A stretch of 64,000 nucleotides of DNA from Shinella sp032095155 (GCF_049199905.1 NZ_JBLZPK010000008.1:1-64000), one strand, 5' to 3'; numbered from the stretch's first letter, positions 46,105 through 55,612 are shown. The notes: generated by a model not told the origin, from the sequence alone. Numbers and translations are program-made.

Positions 46105-47418
46105 TTACTTGATGTAACCGGCGCGGGTCATTTCACGTGTCGTGACCTGCTGTGCCTGTGCGAGGGCATCATCGACCGACATCTGGCCGGCAAGGGCTGC
46201 CGAGAAGAGCTGACCGACCGTCGTGCCGAGACCCTGGAATTCCGGGATGGCGACGAACTGCACGCCGACATAGGGCACCGGCTTGACGGCCGGGTTCTTC
46301 GGGTCAGCCGCGTTGATCGAGTCGAGCGTCATCTTCGCGAAGGGAGCCGCCTTCTGGTACTCTTCGTTCGCATAGAGCGAGGAGCGCGTGCCCGGAGGTA
46401 CGTTTGCCCAGCCTTCCTTCTCGGCGACCAGCTTGGTGTAATCCTTGCTGGTTGCCCAGGCGATGAACTTCTCGGCCGATGCCGTCTTCTGCGAGCCAGC
46501 CGGGATCGCGAGGTTCCAGGCCCAGAGCCAGTTGCCGCGCTTGCCGAGGCCCGTATCGGGAGCCAGCGCATAGCCGACCTTGTCAGCGACCGTCGATTCC
46601 TTCGGGTTGGAGACGAAGGACGCCGCGACCGTAGCGTCGATCCACATGCCGCAATTGCCCTGCTGGAACAGCGCCAGGTTCTCGTTGAAGCCGTTCGAGG
46701 AAGCGCCCTGCGGGCCGGCGTCGTTCATGAGCTTGACGTAGAAGTCGAGCGTGTTCTTCCATTCCGGCTGATCGAACTGCGGGGTCCACTTCTCGTCGAA
46801 CCAGCGGGCGCCGAAGGCGTTCGCGGTTGCCGTCAGGAAGGCCATGTTCTCGCCCCAGCCGGCCTTGCCGCGAAGGCAGATGCCGTTGATGCCGGCCGCA
46901 CGGTCGGTCATCTTGCGGGCCGCGTCCGCAATGAACTCCCAGGTCGGGGCGTCGGGCATGGTGAGCCCGGCCTTTTCCATCAGGTCCTTGCGGTACATGA
47001 CCATCGAGCTTTCGCCGTAGAACGGCGCGGCATAGAGCTTGCCGTCCTCGCCGGTCAGACCGGAACGGATGGCCGGCAGCAGGTCGTCGACGTCATAATC
47101 GGCGCCGAGATTGTCGAGCGGCACCAGCCAGCCCTGCTTGGCCCAGATCGGAACTTCATAGGTGCCGATCGTCATGATGTCGTACTGGCCACCCTTCGTC
47201 GCGACGTCGGTCGTGACGCGCTCGCGCAGCACGTTTTCCTCGAGCGTCACCCACTCGAGCTGAATGTCGGGGTTCTTGGTGGTGAAATCTTCCGTCAGTC
47301 CCTGCATGCGCACCATGTCGCCGTTGTTGACGGTGGCGATGGTCAGCGTTTCGGCATGGGCGAAACCGCACAGGAGAGCAGCCGAGCTGACGCCCAGCAT
47401 AAGGGTTCTCAAATTCAT
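46105..47418 (-). CDS. smoE: Sorbitol/mannitol-binding protein
   Basis: 437 residues, family 1 extracellular solute-binding protein. Signal peptide MNLRTLMLGVSSAALLCGFA ending at AHAE, then ETLTIATVNNGDMVRMQGLT and a typical two-lobe domain (YDIMTIGTYEVPIWAKQGWL; NCGMWIDATVAASF). GGGAGG precedes two adjacent ATGs, 47421 and 47418; the second has better spacing. First gene of the smo operon, downstream of a SorC-type regulator. Confidence 0.92.
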   Translation of the reverse strand: MNLRTLMLGVSSAALLCGFAHAETLTIATVNNGDMVRMQGLTEDFTTKNPDIQLEWVTLEENVLRERVTTDVATKGGQYDIMTIGTYEVPIWAKQGWLVPLDNLGADYDVDDLLPAIRSGLTGEDGKLYAAPFYGESSMVMYRKDLMEKAGLTMPDAPTWEFIADAARKMTDRAAGINGICLRGKAGWGENMAFLTATANAFGARWFDEKWTPQFDQPEWKNTLDFYVKLMNDAGPQGASSNGFNENLALFQQGNCGMWIDATVAASFVSNPKESTVADKVGYALAPDTGLGKRGNWLWAWNLAIPAGSQKTASAEKFIAWATSKDYTKLVAEKEGWANVPPGTRSSLYANEEYQKAAPFAKMTLDSINAADPKNPAVKPVPYVGVQFVAIPEFQGLGTTVGQLFSAALAGQMSVDDALAQAQQVTTREMTRAGYIK

Positions 47419-47440
47419 CATCTTCCTCCCAGAAGAGTTA

Positions 47441-47466
47441 TGAGCATTTGCTTCGCTCGTGAGCAA
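47441..47466. promoter_or_regulatory. Candidate operator upstream of smoE
   Basis: TTGCT-N9-AGCAA (47448-47466) overlaps a direct repeat TGAGCA at 47441 and 47460. It lies close upstream of smoE. A SorC-type regulator site is a reasonable guess, but the arms are short. Confidence 0.35.
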
Positions 47467-47599
47467 TTACCCATAAATTGACACAGGGAGTCAACGACCA
47501 ATCGTTGCTGCACCGCACAAGACAGGGCAGCGACCATTGAATCGCATGGGAAATTTCTGTGTGGAGAACGCGTTCAGGAAGACGCGGAAACGCCTCAGG

Positions 47600-48586
47600 T
47601 CAGGCCGAAAGCAGGTAACGCGCCGTCGCTTCGTCGGTTATGACGCCGTTGATCATGCGGCCACGTAGGGCGGCCAGAAGGGCGAGATATTTGCGTTTGC
47701 CCTTGGCGAGGCCGATAACCGTCGTCGTTTCACGCGGCGGCAAGGGCACGGAGGCGACGCGCTCGTTGATGCTGCCCCCGAGCAATTTACCATTACGGTC
47801 GAAGATCCAGCCACAAATCTCGCCGGCTCCTCCCTCGTCCATCACCTGGCTCACCTCTTCAGGCCTGAGAAAGCCGTCGAGGCACAGAGGCGCATCCTCA
47901 CCCAATTGACCGACACCTACGAAGGTCACGTCTGCTTCCCGCCCAAGTTGCAACGTCGTCTGCACAAGGCTCTGCTTGTGCAACAGATCACGTTCCTCCG
48001 CAGAGGAAACGAGAACTGGGAGCGGCATGGGAAAGTGCCGCGCCTTGATCGCATCGGCCATCGAAAAGATGACGTTATAGTAGGACGCCGAACCATCCGG
48101 CCCGATATTACCGGTCAGAGACATGATGCGGTGCTGCGGACACTCCATCGTCGGCAACTGGTCGATAGCGGCCTTCAGTGTGCGCCCGGTGCCAACCGCC
48201 AGCACGATTGGCTCGGATTTCTTCAGCCAGCGTTCGATTTCCACCGCTCCCGCCTCGGCGATACCGACGGTCGTAGAGCCCGACCCGGAATCGCTCGGCA
48301 CGATATCGACATGCACGAGGCCGAATTTCTTGCGCAACTCCTCGCCCAGCTCCAGGCATTGGGCGATCGGATGGTCGAGCCGCACCTTGATCAGACGCTC
48401 GGCGACGGCGAGCGAAACCAGGCGCTGTGCGGACTGGCGGGAAATACCCATGGCGGACGCGATTTCGTCCTGCGTTCGGCCCGCGACATAGTAGAGCCAG
48501 CCGGCCCGTGCCGCATCGTCCAGTCGCCCGGCCGTCTCCGTCCGCTTCGCCATTTCATTCCCCTTCTTTGTCCTGATTTGCTGCAT
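47600..48586 (-). CDS. SorC/DeoR-type sugar-binding transcriptional regulator of the smo operon
   Basis: 328 residues from the ATG at 48586 (strong GGGAGGGG, spacing about 7); ATG 48553 is an alternative. The N-terminal helix-turn-helix is RTQDEIASAMGISRQSAQRL; the C-terminal sugar-binding domain has VGIAEAGAVEIERWL, IVLAVGTGRTLKAAI and VIGLAKGKRKYLALLAALRG. It lies upstream of smoE in the same direction and probably responds to polyol or a polyol phosphate, as SmoC of Rhodobacter does. Confidence 0.86.
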   Translation of the reverse strand: MQQIRTKKGNEMAKRTETAGRLDDAARAGWLYYVAGRTQDEIASAMGISRQSAQRLVSLAVAERLIKVRLDHPIAQCLELGEELRKKFGLVHVDIVPSDSGSGSTTVGIAEAGAVEIERWLKKSEPIVLAVGTGRTLKAAIDQLPTMECPQHRIMSLTGNIGPDGSASYYNVIFSMADAIKARHFPMPLPVLVSSAEERDLLHKQSLVQTTLQLGREADVTFVGVGQLGEDAPLCLDGFLRPEEVSQVMDEGGAGEICGWIFDRNGKLLGGSINERVASVPLPPRETTTVIGLAKGKRKYLALLAALRGRMINGVITDEATARYLLSA

Positions 48587-48733
48587 CTTTTCCCCTCCCC
48601 TGTCAAACGTCATCTGATGGCGCAGCAAGGACAGGCAAAGACGGCGCCCTTGCTTGGCGAGTGGAAAACATAACCAGAATTATCATGTTTATTTTTGCTG
48701 CATGCCCTGAAAAACCAGCGTTTTTTCTGAAGT

Positions 48734-48749
48734 TTTACCGTTTGATAAA
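48734..48749. promoter_or_regulatory. Weak RutR-like box upstream of preT
   Basis: TTTACCG-TT-TGATAAA matches 10 of the 14 fixed positions of the E. coli RutR consensus TTGACCA-NN-TGGTCAA. It lies in an AT-rich stretch 60 bases before preT. Alone it is weak; the better box at 54221 and the RutR gene give it meaning. Confidence 0.4.
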
Positions 48750-48808
48750 AAAATAAAGCTGAGTTACCGTTCTCCTATTCAAAAAGCCCACGCGAATGGG
48801 AGATAATC

Positions 48809-50170
48809 ATGGGAACGACGCAATCTGGGATCCATCGGGGGCGTTTGACGCCTGCCGAATACGAGACGAACTTTTCTGACCTCCACCCGCGCCTCGACGA
48901 CCATGAGGCGCTGGTTGCAGCCGACCGCTGCTACTTCTGTCATGATGCGCCGTGCATGACGGCCTGTCCGACCTCCATCGACATTCCGCTGTTCATTCGC
49001 CAGATCTCGACGGGCAATCCGATCGGCTCGGCGAAGACCATTTTCGACCAGAACATTCTGGGCGGCATGTGCGCCCGCGTCTGTCCGACCGAGACGCTCT
49101 GCGAACAGGCCTGCGTGCGCAACACCGCCGAGCACCGCCCGGTGGAAATCGGCCGCCTTCAGCGCTATGCGACTGATGTCGCAATCACTGAAAACCAGCA
49201 TTTCTACGAGCGCGCCGCGCGTACCGGCAAGGCGATCGCCGTCGTCGGCGCCGGCCCGGCCGGTCTCGCTTGCGCCCACCGGCTGGCCGTGGAAGGCCAC
49301 GACGTCGTGATCTTCGAAGCCCGCGAAAAGGCTGGCGGCCTCAACGAATACGGCATCGCGACCTACAAGGCGGTCGATGAGTTCGCCCAGCGCGAGGTCG
49401 ATTACGTGCTCGCCATTGGCGGTATCGAGGTAAAGAACGGCCTGAAACTCGGCCGCGACTTCACGCTTGCAGACCTCACCGCCAATTTCGATGCCGTCTT
49501 CCTCGGCATGGGTCTCGGAGGCGTCAACGCGCTCGGTGCGGAAGGCGAAAACCTGCCCGGCGTCTATGACGCGGTCGATTTCATCGCGGAACTGCGCCAG
49601 GCCACCGACAAGGCCACCGTTCCGGTTGGCCGCCGTGTCGTCGTCATCGGCGGCGGCATGACGGCCATCGACGCCGCCGTGCAGGCAAAGCTGCTCGGCG
49701 CCGAGGAGGTTACGATCTGCTATCGCCGTGGCAAGGAACACATGAACGCCTCGCCCTTCGAGCAGGACCTCGCCGCCTCAAAGGGTGTGATGATCCGCCA
49801 CTGGCTGCAGCCGAAGCGGGTTATCGCCCGTGACGGCCAGGTCGCAGGCATCGAGATGGAATATACCGAAATGCAGGACGGCAAGCTTGTCGGCACCGGC
49901 GAGACGGGTGTTCTCACCGCCGACCAGATCTTCAAGGCCATCGGCCAGACCTTCGAAGCGGCCGGCCTCGGCGCGCTCGCCCTGTCCGGCAACCGCATCG
50001 CCATCGACAGCGAAGGCCGCACCTCGGTCGCCAATGTCTGGGCGGGCGGGGACTGCGTGAAGGCGGGCGAGGACCTGACGGTCACCTCCGTTGCCCAGGG
50101 CCGCGATGCGGCCGATTCGATCAACCGCATGCTGGCCGCCGGTGCGCAGCCGGCCGTTGCCGTCGCTTGA
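48809..50170 (+). CDS. preT: Dihydropyrimidine dehydrogenase subunit PreT
   Basis: NADH-binding flavoprotein that feeds electrons to PreA for reducing uracil and thymine. It has 453 residues: N-terminal cysteine clusters for Fe-S centres (CYFCHDAPCMTACPTSID; MCARVCPTETLCEQAC), FAD motif VVGAGPAGLACAHRLAVEGH, and NAD motif VVVIGGGMTAIDAAVQAKLL. A GGGAG ribosome site precedes the ATG. Followed by preA after 11 bases. Confidence 0.93.
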   Translation: MGTTQSGIHRGRLTPAEYETNFSDLHPRLDDHEALVAADRCYFCHDAPCMTACPTSIDIPLFIRQISTGNPIGSAKTIFDQNILGGMCARVCPTETLCEQACVRNTAEHRPVEIGRLQRYATDVAITENQHFYERAARTGKAIAVVGAGPAGLACAHRLAVEGHDVVIFEAREKAGGLNEYGIATYKAVDEFAQREVDYVLAIGGIEVKNGLKLGRDFTLADLTANFDAVFLGMGLGGVNALGAEGENLPGVYDAVDFIAELRQATDKATVPVGRRVVVIGGGMTAIDAAVQAKLLGAEEVTICYRRGKEHMNASPFEQDLAASKGVMIRHWLQPKRVIARDGQVAGIEMEYTEMQDGKLVGTGETGVLTADQIFKAIGQTFEAAGLGALALSGNRIAIDSEGRTSVANVWAGGDCVKAGEDLTVTSVAQGRDAADSINRMLAAGAQPAVAVA

Positions 50171-50181
50171 GGAGATGAGAC

Positions 50182-51495
50182 ATGGCTGATCTTCGCAACA
50201 ATTTCGTCGGCATCAAATCGCCCAATCCGTTCTGGCTCGCCTCCGCGCCGCCGACCGACAAGGCTTACAATGTCGAGCGCGCCTTCAAGGCGGGCTGGGG
50301 CGGCGTGGTCTGGAAGACGCTCGGCGAAGAAGGCCCGCCGGTCGTCAACGTCAACGGCCCGCGCTACGGCGCGATCTGGGGTGCGGACCGCCGCCTGCTT
50401 GGCTTGAACAATATCGAACTGATCACGGACCGCGACCTCTATACCAACCTGCGCGAAATGAAGCAGGTGAAGATGAACTGGCCGGACCGGGCGCTGATCG
50501 CCTCGATCATGGTGCCCTGCGAGGAGGAGAGCTGGAAGGCGATCCTGCCCTTGGTGGAAGAGACGGGCGCCGACGGTATCGAGCTTAACTTCGGCTGTCC
50601 GCACGGCATGTCCGAGCGCGGCATGGGTGCCGCCGTCGGCCAGGTGCCGGAATATATCGAAATGGTCGTGCGCTGGTGCAAGCAATACACGCGCATGCCC
50701 GTCATCACCAAGCTGACGCCGAATATCACCGATGTGCGCAAACCCGCCCGCGCCGCCAAGGCCGGCGGCACCGATGCCGTGTCGCTGATCAACACGATAA
50801 ACTCGATCGTGTCAGTCGATCTCGACAATTTCGCGCCGAACCCGACGGTCGGCGGCAAGGGCACCCATGGCGGCTATTGCGGCCCGGCGGTAAAACCCAT
50901 CGCGCTCAATATGGTGGCCGAAATCGCCCGCGATCCGGAAACCTACGGCCTGCCGATATCAGGCATTGGCGGCGTCACCAACTGGCGCGACGCGGCGGAA
51001 TTCCTGGTGCTCGGTGCCGGCAACGTACAGGTCTGCACCGCAGCCATGACCTACGGCTTCAAGATCGTGCAGGAGATGATCACGGGCCTGTCCGACTGGA
51101 TGGACGCCAAGGGCCATCGCAATCTCGACGACATCTGCGGCCGCGCCGTGCCGAACGTCACCGACTGGCAGTATCTCAACCTCAACTACATCGCCAAGGC
51201 CCATATCGACCAGGATGCCTGCATCAAATGCGGTCGCTGCCACATCGCCTGCGAGGACACCTCGCACCAGGCGATCACGCAGTTCGTCGATGGCGTGAGA
51301 CACTTCGAGGTGATGGAAGACGAGTGCGTCGGCTGCAATCTCTGCGTCAACGTCTGCCCCGTCGAGAACTGCATCACCATGGTCGGCCTGGAGCCCGGCA
51401 CGCTCGACCAGCGCACCGGCAAGGTAGTCGATCCGAATTATGCGAACTGGACGACCCATCCGAACAACCCGATGGCCAAGCAGGCTGCGGAGTGA
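50182..51495 (+). CDS. preA: Dihydropyrimidine dehydrogenase subunit PreA
   Basis: FMN-dependent catalytic subunit that reduces uracil to dihydrouracil. It has 437 residues: a DHOD-like barrel (NFVGIKSPNPFWLASAPPTD; ELNFGCPHGMSERGMGAAVG with the catalytic Cys/Ser region) and two C-terminal 4Fe-4S motifs (CIKCGRCHIAC and CVGCNLCVNVCPVENC). A GGAGATGAG ribosome site precedes it, and a terminator follows. Confidence 0.94.
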   Translation: MADLRNNFVGIKSPNPFWLASAPPTDKAYNVERAFKAGWGGVVWKTLGEEGPPVVNVNGPRYGAIWGADRRLLGLNNIELITDRDLYTNLREMKQVKMNWPDRALIASIMVPCEEESWKAILPLVEETGADGIELNFGCPHGMSERGMGAAVGQVPEYIEMVVRWCKQYTRMPVITKLTPNITDVRKPARAAKAGGTDAVSLINTINSIVSVDLDNFAPNPTVGGKGTHGGYCGPAVKPIALNMVAEIARDPETYGLPISGIGGVTNWRDAAEFLVLGAGNVQVCTAAMTYGFKIVQEMITGLSDWMDAKGHRNLDDICGRAVPNVTDWQYLNLNYIAKAHIDQDACIKCGRCHIACEDTSHQAITQFVDGVRHFEVMEDECVGCNLCVNVCPVENCITMVGLEPGTLDQRTGKVVDPNYANWTTHPNNPMAKQAAE

Positions 51496-51500
51496 AAACG

Positions 51501-51530
51501 AAAAGGCCGGGGTTTTCGTCCCGGCCTTTT
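51501..51530 (+). terminator. Terminator after preA
   Basis: AAAAGGCCGGG / CCCGGCCTTTT, a perfect 11-bp stem with an 8-base loop, right after the preA stop. Confidence 0.92.
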
Positions 51531-51579
51531 ATTCAAGCGAATGCATCGTCTCCCAACCACAAGCGCTTTTCCTAGCCGG

Positions 51580-51665
51580 CCCCCTCTCCTCCGTCATCCT
51601 CGGCTCAAGCCCGAGGNNNNNNNNNNNNNNNNNNNNNNNNNNNNNNNNNNNNNNNGGAGAGGGCG
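51580..51665. repeat. Remnant of a palindromic intergenic repeat broken by an assembly gap
   Basis: CCCCCTCTCCTCCGTCATCC and CTCGGCTCAAGCCCGAGG lead into the gap; GGAGAGGG follows it. The first half resembles the CTCGGGCTTGA-type arms of rhizobial intergenic palindromes, and CCTCTCC / GGAGAGG on the two sides are complementary. Such a repeat would explain why the assembly broke here. Confidence 0.45.
51617..51655. other. Assembly gap (39 N)
   Basis: Run of N inside the intergenic region between preA and exoD; no gene is interrupted. Confidence 0.99.
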
Positions 51666-51705
51666 TTGCCCAACTCGGCAATCAGCGATGCGACTGGAAT
51701 CGACC

Positions 51706-52338
51706 TCACCCGAAGAAACTGTTGCCCGCACTATAGGCCAGGAACCCGAGCGCCGCGAAATACACGATCGTCAGCACCACCATCACATAGCCGGCCAGCA
51801 CGATCAGCCCGTCGCGCTGCGAAATGCCGGCGGCGAGCAGCAGGATCGCAACACCCGGCAAGGTGTTGGAGAAGGGAATGAGCCCGAGCGGCGCCATGAG
51901 CAGGATACCCGCTCCCATCAACACGAGACCGTTGATACGGTTCATCACCGCGCCGGAGGCAAGGCTCATCATGCGCGGCTTGAAGAACCGGTCGATCTTG
52001 CGCAGGAAGGTCACGCCGCGCTCAAGCACCGGCCGGAGCTTGCTGCTTTCCAGCCGTCGGTCGGCGACCTTTGCCGGCAGCCAGGGCAGACGGTTGAGCG
52101 TGATCGCCGCACTGATCAGCACGATGCCGGCGCCGAACACCGTGGAGACGCCGGGAATGGACACCGGAAACAGGAAGGGCAAGGACAGGAAGGCGCAGAG
52201 AAGCAGGAGGCCGCTTTCGCCCATCATCGCCAGAAGATCACGCAGCGTGATGTGCTCGCCCTTGATCGCGTGAATGATGTCCTCGAGCAATTCGCTCGTC
52301 TTGCGGTCGGTATCCTTGAAGCCGATGCCGGTCGTCAT
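51706..52338 (-). CDS. exoD: ExoD family membrane protein
   Basis: 210 residues. An N-terminal cytoplasmic helix (TSELLEDIIHAIKGEHITLR) and at least five hydrophobic segments, including LLLLCAFLSLPFLFPVSIPG, match the exopolysaccharide-synthesis ExoD family. In Sinorhizobium exoD mutants are altered in exopolysaccharide and alkali tolerance; the biochemical role is unknown. It is divergent from the EamA transporter. Confidence 0.87.
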   Translation of the reverse strand: MTTGIGFKDTDRKTSELLEDIIHAIKGEHITLRDLLAMMGESGLLLLCAFLSLPFLFPVSIPGVSTVFGAGIVLISAAITLNRLPWLPAKVADRRLESSKLRPVLERGVTFLRKIDRFFKPRMMSLASGAVMNRINGLVLMGAGILLMAPLGLIPFSNTLPGVAILLLAAGISQRDGLIVLAGYVMVVLTIVYFAALGFLAYSAGNSFFG

Positions 52339-52500
52339 TGCCTCTCCTTTGCTGTCTCGCTGCCTATGGGTGGCGATTGCGGTTTTCCTGTGGGGCGAAG
52401 CGCAGAAGCGCCGGACCGTTCACCGCGCAAACGCGGGAACAAACCGCATCGCACTTTGGCCTGACTTGCTCTATGACCATGCCGCGCCGCAGACAATAGG

Positions 52501-53439
52501 ATGATTTTCTTGACGAAACGTATGCCGGCCCGGGCGGGCCTCTCCACCCATGCCACGGGCCGCGAGAAGCTCAAGGGCCATCTCGCCATGCTGCTCTTCG
52601 CCGTGCTGATCGCCGGTTCCTTCTCCTTCGGCGGCCTGGCGGCGCGCTACATGGAGGCCGAGCCACTAACGCTCTGGCGTTACATCATGACCATCGTCGT
52701 CATGGCGGCGCTGGCCTTCGGCGCCTTCCGGGTCCCGGCCGTCTGGCCGAAGGAGATCTGGCGCTTCCTCCTGCTCGGCGGGCTCATCGCCATCTACATG
52801 CTCACCATGTTCACGGCGCTGGAATATACCAGCCCCATCGCCACCGGCGCGGTGTTCACCCTGATGCCGCTGTTGAGCGCCGGCTTCGCGCTGCCCGTGC
52901 TGGGCCAGAAGACGCGGCCCGGCGTGCTCGCCGGCCTCGTCATCGCCGCCGCCGGCGCCGTCTGGGTGATCTTTCGCGGCAATATCGCCGATATCCTCGC
53001 CTTCGATGTCGGCACCGGCGAGATGATCTTCTTTGCCGGCGTCGTCTGCCATGCGCTCTATGTGCCGCTGATCCGCCGCTTTGACCGTGGCGAACCCGCC
53101 GTCGCCTTCGGCTTCTGGGTCACCGCCGGCGCCACGGTCTGGCTGATCGCGCCCGGCATCCGCGGCCTCGTCGAGACGGACTTCTCCGCCCTGCCGCTGA
53201 CCGTCTATGCCGCCGTCACCTATCTCGCCGTCGTCACGACGGCCGGCACGTTCCTGCTGCTGCAATATGCCTCGATGCGCCTGCCCGCCTCGAAGGTTCT
53301 CGGCTACGGCTATCTCACGCCGAGCTTCATCATCCTGCTTGAAGGGATTTTAGGACATGGCTGGGCAAGCCTGCCGGTGCTCGCCGGCGCGCTGGTGACG
53401 GCCTGCGGCCTCGCGCTGATGGCCTTCCTGCCCGATTAA
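52501..53439 (+). CDS. EamA/DMT family transporter
   Basis: 312 residues with ten membrane helices in two EamA repeats (about 25-160 and 170-310). GLAARYMEAEPLTLWRYIMT near the start and LEYTSPIATGAVFTLMPLLS are typical. Probably a metabolite exporter; substrate unknown. Start: ATG 52501 or ATG 52522. Its end overlaps the RutR gene by 4 bases (convergent). Confidence 0.83.
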   Translation: MIFLTKRMPARAGLSTHATGREKLKGHLAMLLFAVLIAGSFSFGGLAARYMEAEPLTLWRYIMTIVVMAALAFGAFRVPAVWPKEIWRFLLLGGLIAIYMLTMFTALEYTSPIATGAVFTLMPLLSAGFALPVLGQKTRPGVLAGLVIAAAGAVWVIFRGNIADILAFDVGTGEMIFFAGVVCHALYVPLIRRFDRGEPAVAFGFWVTAGATVWLIAPGIRGLVETDFSALPLTVYAAVTYLAVVTTAGTFLLLQYASMRLPASKVLGYGYLTPSFIILLEGILGHGWASLPVLAGALVTACGLALMAFLPD

Positions 53440-54086
53440 ACCGGCTGCTCGCTGACATGCAGGCCGCTGATAAAGAGCTGTTCGAGGAAGCGCGCCGCAT
53501 CCTCGAACCGGCCTTCGCCGGATTGATCCTGTCCCAGCACGGCGCGCACCTGCACGTCGAAGTCGGCGTAATGCTGGGTGGTCGACCAGATCGAGAAGAT
53601 CAGGTGATAAGGGTCACATTTGGCAATCTTGCCCGCCTTCGCCCAGGTACGGATCACCTCCGCCTTCTCGTCGACGAGCGCCTTCAGCGGGCCTTTCAGC
53701 TCGTCCTCGATATTGGGCGCACCCTGCAGGATTTCATTGGCGAAAAGCCGGCTTTCGCGCGGAAAATCGCGCGCCATCTCGAGCTTTCGCCTGATGTAGC
53801 TGCGGATTTCCGAAACGGGATTGCCCTCGGCGTCGAACTCGCGCAGCGGATCGAGCCAGGTGTCGAGAACGCGGGTGATCAGCGCCCGGTGCATCGTCTC
53901 CTTTGTGCGGAAATAATAGAGCAGATTGGGTTTCGACATGCCTGCCACTTCGGCGATCTGGTCCACGGTCGCGCCGCGGAACCCGTGCAGCGAAAAGACC
54001 TCCAGCGCCGCCTCGAGGATCTGCTCCTCCTTCGCCTCCTGGATGCGCGTGCGCCGCTGTGTTCTGGCCGCCCTTGGTAGTGCCAT
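53436..54086 (-). CDS. rutR: RutR-type TetR regulator of pyrimidine catabolism
   Basis: 216 residues, aligned over its length with E. coli RutR: helix-turn-helix QIAEVAGMSKPNLLYYFRTK, then RLFANEILQGAPNIEDELKG and HLIFSIWSTTQHYADFDVQV. RutR senses uracil and releases its operator when the pyrimidine is bound. It is divergent from the carbamoyl-beta-alanine hydrolase gene, with a RutR-like box between them. Confidence 0.9.
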   Translation of the reverse strand: MALPRAARTQRRTRIQEAKEEQILEAALEVFSLHGFRGATVDQIAEVAGMSKPNLLYYFRTKETMHRALITRVLDTWLDPLREFDAEGNPVSEIRSYIRRKLEMARDFPRESRLFANEILQGAPNIEDELKGPLKALVDEKAEVIRTWAKAGKIAKCDPYHLIFSIWSTTQHYADFDVQVRAVLGQDQSGEGRFEDAARFLEQLFISGLHVSEQPV

Positions 54087-54220
54087 CCTGCCCCCTCGGC
54101 GCTTTCCACAATCAGGAAAAGTGCCGCCAAATTCACCAGTTTAACCAGCCGCCATTTTCTTGGGCGAGACCTCAAGGTTTTTGGTTTTTCGGCTTGAGTG
54201 CCGCAACGGAAGCTGTAATG

Positions 54221-54236
54221 TTTACCAACCGGTCAA
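54221..54236. promoter_or_regulatory. RutR box between rutR and the ureidopropionase gene
   Basis: TTTACCA-AC-CGGTCAA matches 12 of 14 fixed positions of TTGACCA-NN-TGGTCAA. It sits 126 bases before the hydrolase start and 135 bases from rutR. Confidence 0.75.
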
Positions 54237-54361
54237 ATTATCAGACAGTTATCAAGTAAAGGCAACTGCTGAGTCGGACAGGCGCAAAACAAACAAGCGC
54301 GCCGCCAGCCGGTGGGAACAGATTGAGGCTTTCAAAGCCCGAAGACGTGGGAGCATACGAC

Positions 54362-55612
54362 ATGGCCGCACCCGGCGAGAACATGCGTGTCAACGCGGAC
54401 CGCCTGTGGGACACCCTCATGGACATGGCGAAGATCGGCCCCGGCATTGCCGGCGGCAACAATCGCCAGACGCTGACCGATTCCGACGCCGAAGGCCGCC
54501 GCCTCTTCCAGAGCTGGTGCGAGGACGCAGGCCTTTCCATGGGCGTCGATACCATGGGCAACATGTTCATGACGCGCGAGGGCTCGGACCCCGAGGCGCT
54601 GCCCGTCTATGTCGGCTCGCATCTCGATACCCAGCCGACCGGCGGCAAATATGACGGCGTGCTCGGCGTGCTCGCCGGCCTCGAAGTCATCCGCTCGCTG
54701 AACGACCTCGGCATCAGGACGAAGCACCCGATCGTCGTCACCAACTGGACAAACGAGGAAGGCGCGCGCTTTGCGCCGGCCATGCTCGCCTCCGGCGTCT
54801 TTGCCGGCGTGCACAGCCAGGATTATGCCTATGGCCGCAAGGACCCCGAGGGCAAGACCTTCGGCGACGAGCTGAAGCGCATCGGCTGGGTCGGCGACGA
54901 GACGGTCGGGGCGCGCAAAATGCACGCCTATTTCGAATATCACATCGAGCAGGGCCCGATCCTCGAAGCCGAGAAGAAGGACATCGGCGTCGTCACGCAC
55001 TGTCAGGGCCTGTGGTGGCTGGAATTCACGCTGACCGGCCGCGAGGCGCATACCGGCTCGACACCGATGAACCTGCGCGTCAATGCCGGCCTCGCCATGG
55101 CCCGCATCCTCGAAATGGTGCAGACGGTCGCCATGGAAAACCAGCCGGGCGCCGTGGGCGGTGTCGGCCAGGTGTTCTTCTCGCCGAATTCACGCAACGT
55201 GCTGCCCGGGAAAGTCGTCTTCACCGTCGACATCCGCTCGCCCGACCAGGCGAAACTCGACGGCATCCGCGCCCGCATCGAGGCCGAAGCGCCTGTCATT
55301 TGCGACGCGCTCGGCGTCGGCTGTTCCGTCGAGGCCGTCGGCCATTTCGATCCCGTCACCTTCGACCCGACGCTCGTCTCAGCCGTGCGCAAGGCAGCCG
55401 AAGACCTCGGCTACAGCCATATGAACATCATCTCCGGCGCCGGCCACGACGCCTGCTGGGCCGCCAAGGTGGCCCCCGCCACCATGATCATGTGCCCCTG
55501 CGTGGGCGGCCTTTCGCACAACGAGGCGGAGGACATTTCGAAGGAATGGGCCGCCGCCGGTGCGGATGTGCTGCTGCATGCGGTGATCGAGACGGCGGGC
55601 ATCGCCGAATGA
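54362..55612 (+). CDS. hyuC: N-carbamoyl-beta-alanine amidohydrolase (beta-ureidopropionase)
   Basis: Last step of reductive pyrimidine breakdown: N-carbamoyl-beta-alanine to beta-alanine, CO2 and ammonia. It has 416 residues, M20 metallohydrolase fold: SHLDTQPTGGKYDGVLGVLA (metal His and Asp), TNWTNEEGARF (Glu pair), EYHIEQGP, and a dimerisation domain with REAHTGSTPM. GGGAG lies 8 bases before the ATG at 54362. Allantoate amidohydrolase is a related family, but the dihydropyrimidinase next door decides the call. Confidence 0.88.
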   Translation: MAAPGENMRVNADRLWDTLMDMAKIGPGIAGGNNRQTLTDSDAEGRRLFQSWCEDAGLSMGVDTMGNMFMTREGSDPEALPVYVGSHLDTQPTGGKYDGVLGVLAGLEVIRSLNDLGIRTKHPIVVTNWTNEEGARFAPAMLASGVFAGVHSQDYAYGRKDPEGKTFGDELKRIGWVGDETVGARKMHAYFEYHIEQGPILEAEKKDIGVVTHCQGLWWLEFTLTGREAHTGSTPMNLRVNAGLAMARILEMVQTVAMENQPGAVGGVGQVFFSPNSRNVLPGKVVFTVDIRSPDQAKLDGIRARIEAEAPVICDALGVGCSVEAVGHFDPVTFDPTLVSAVRKAAEDLGYSHMNIISGAGHDACWAAKVAPATMIMCPCVGGLSHNEAEDISKEWAAAGADVLLHAVIETAGIAE

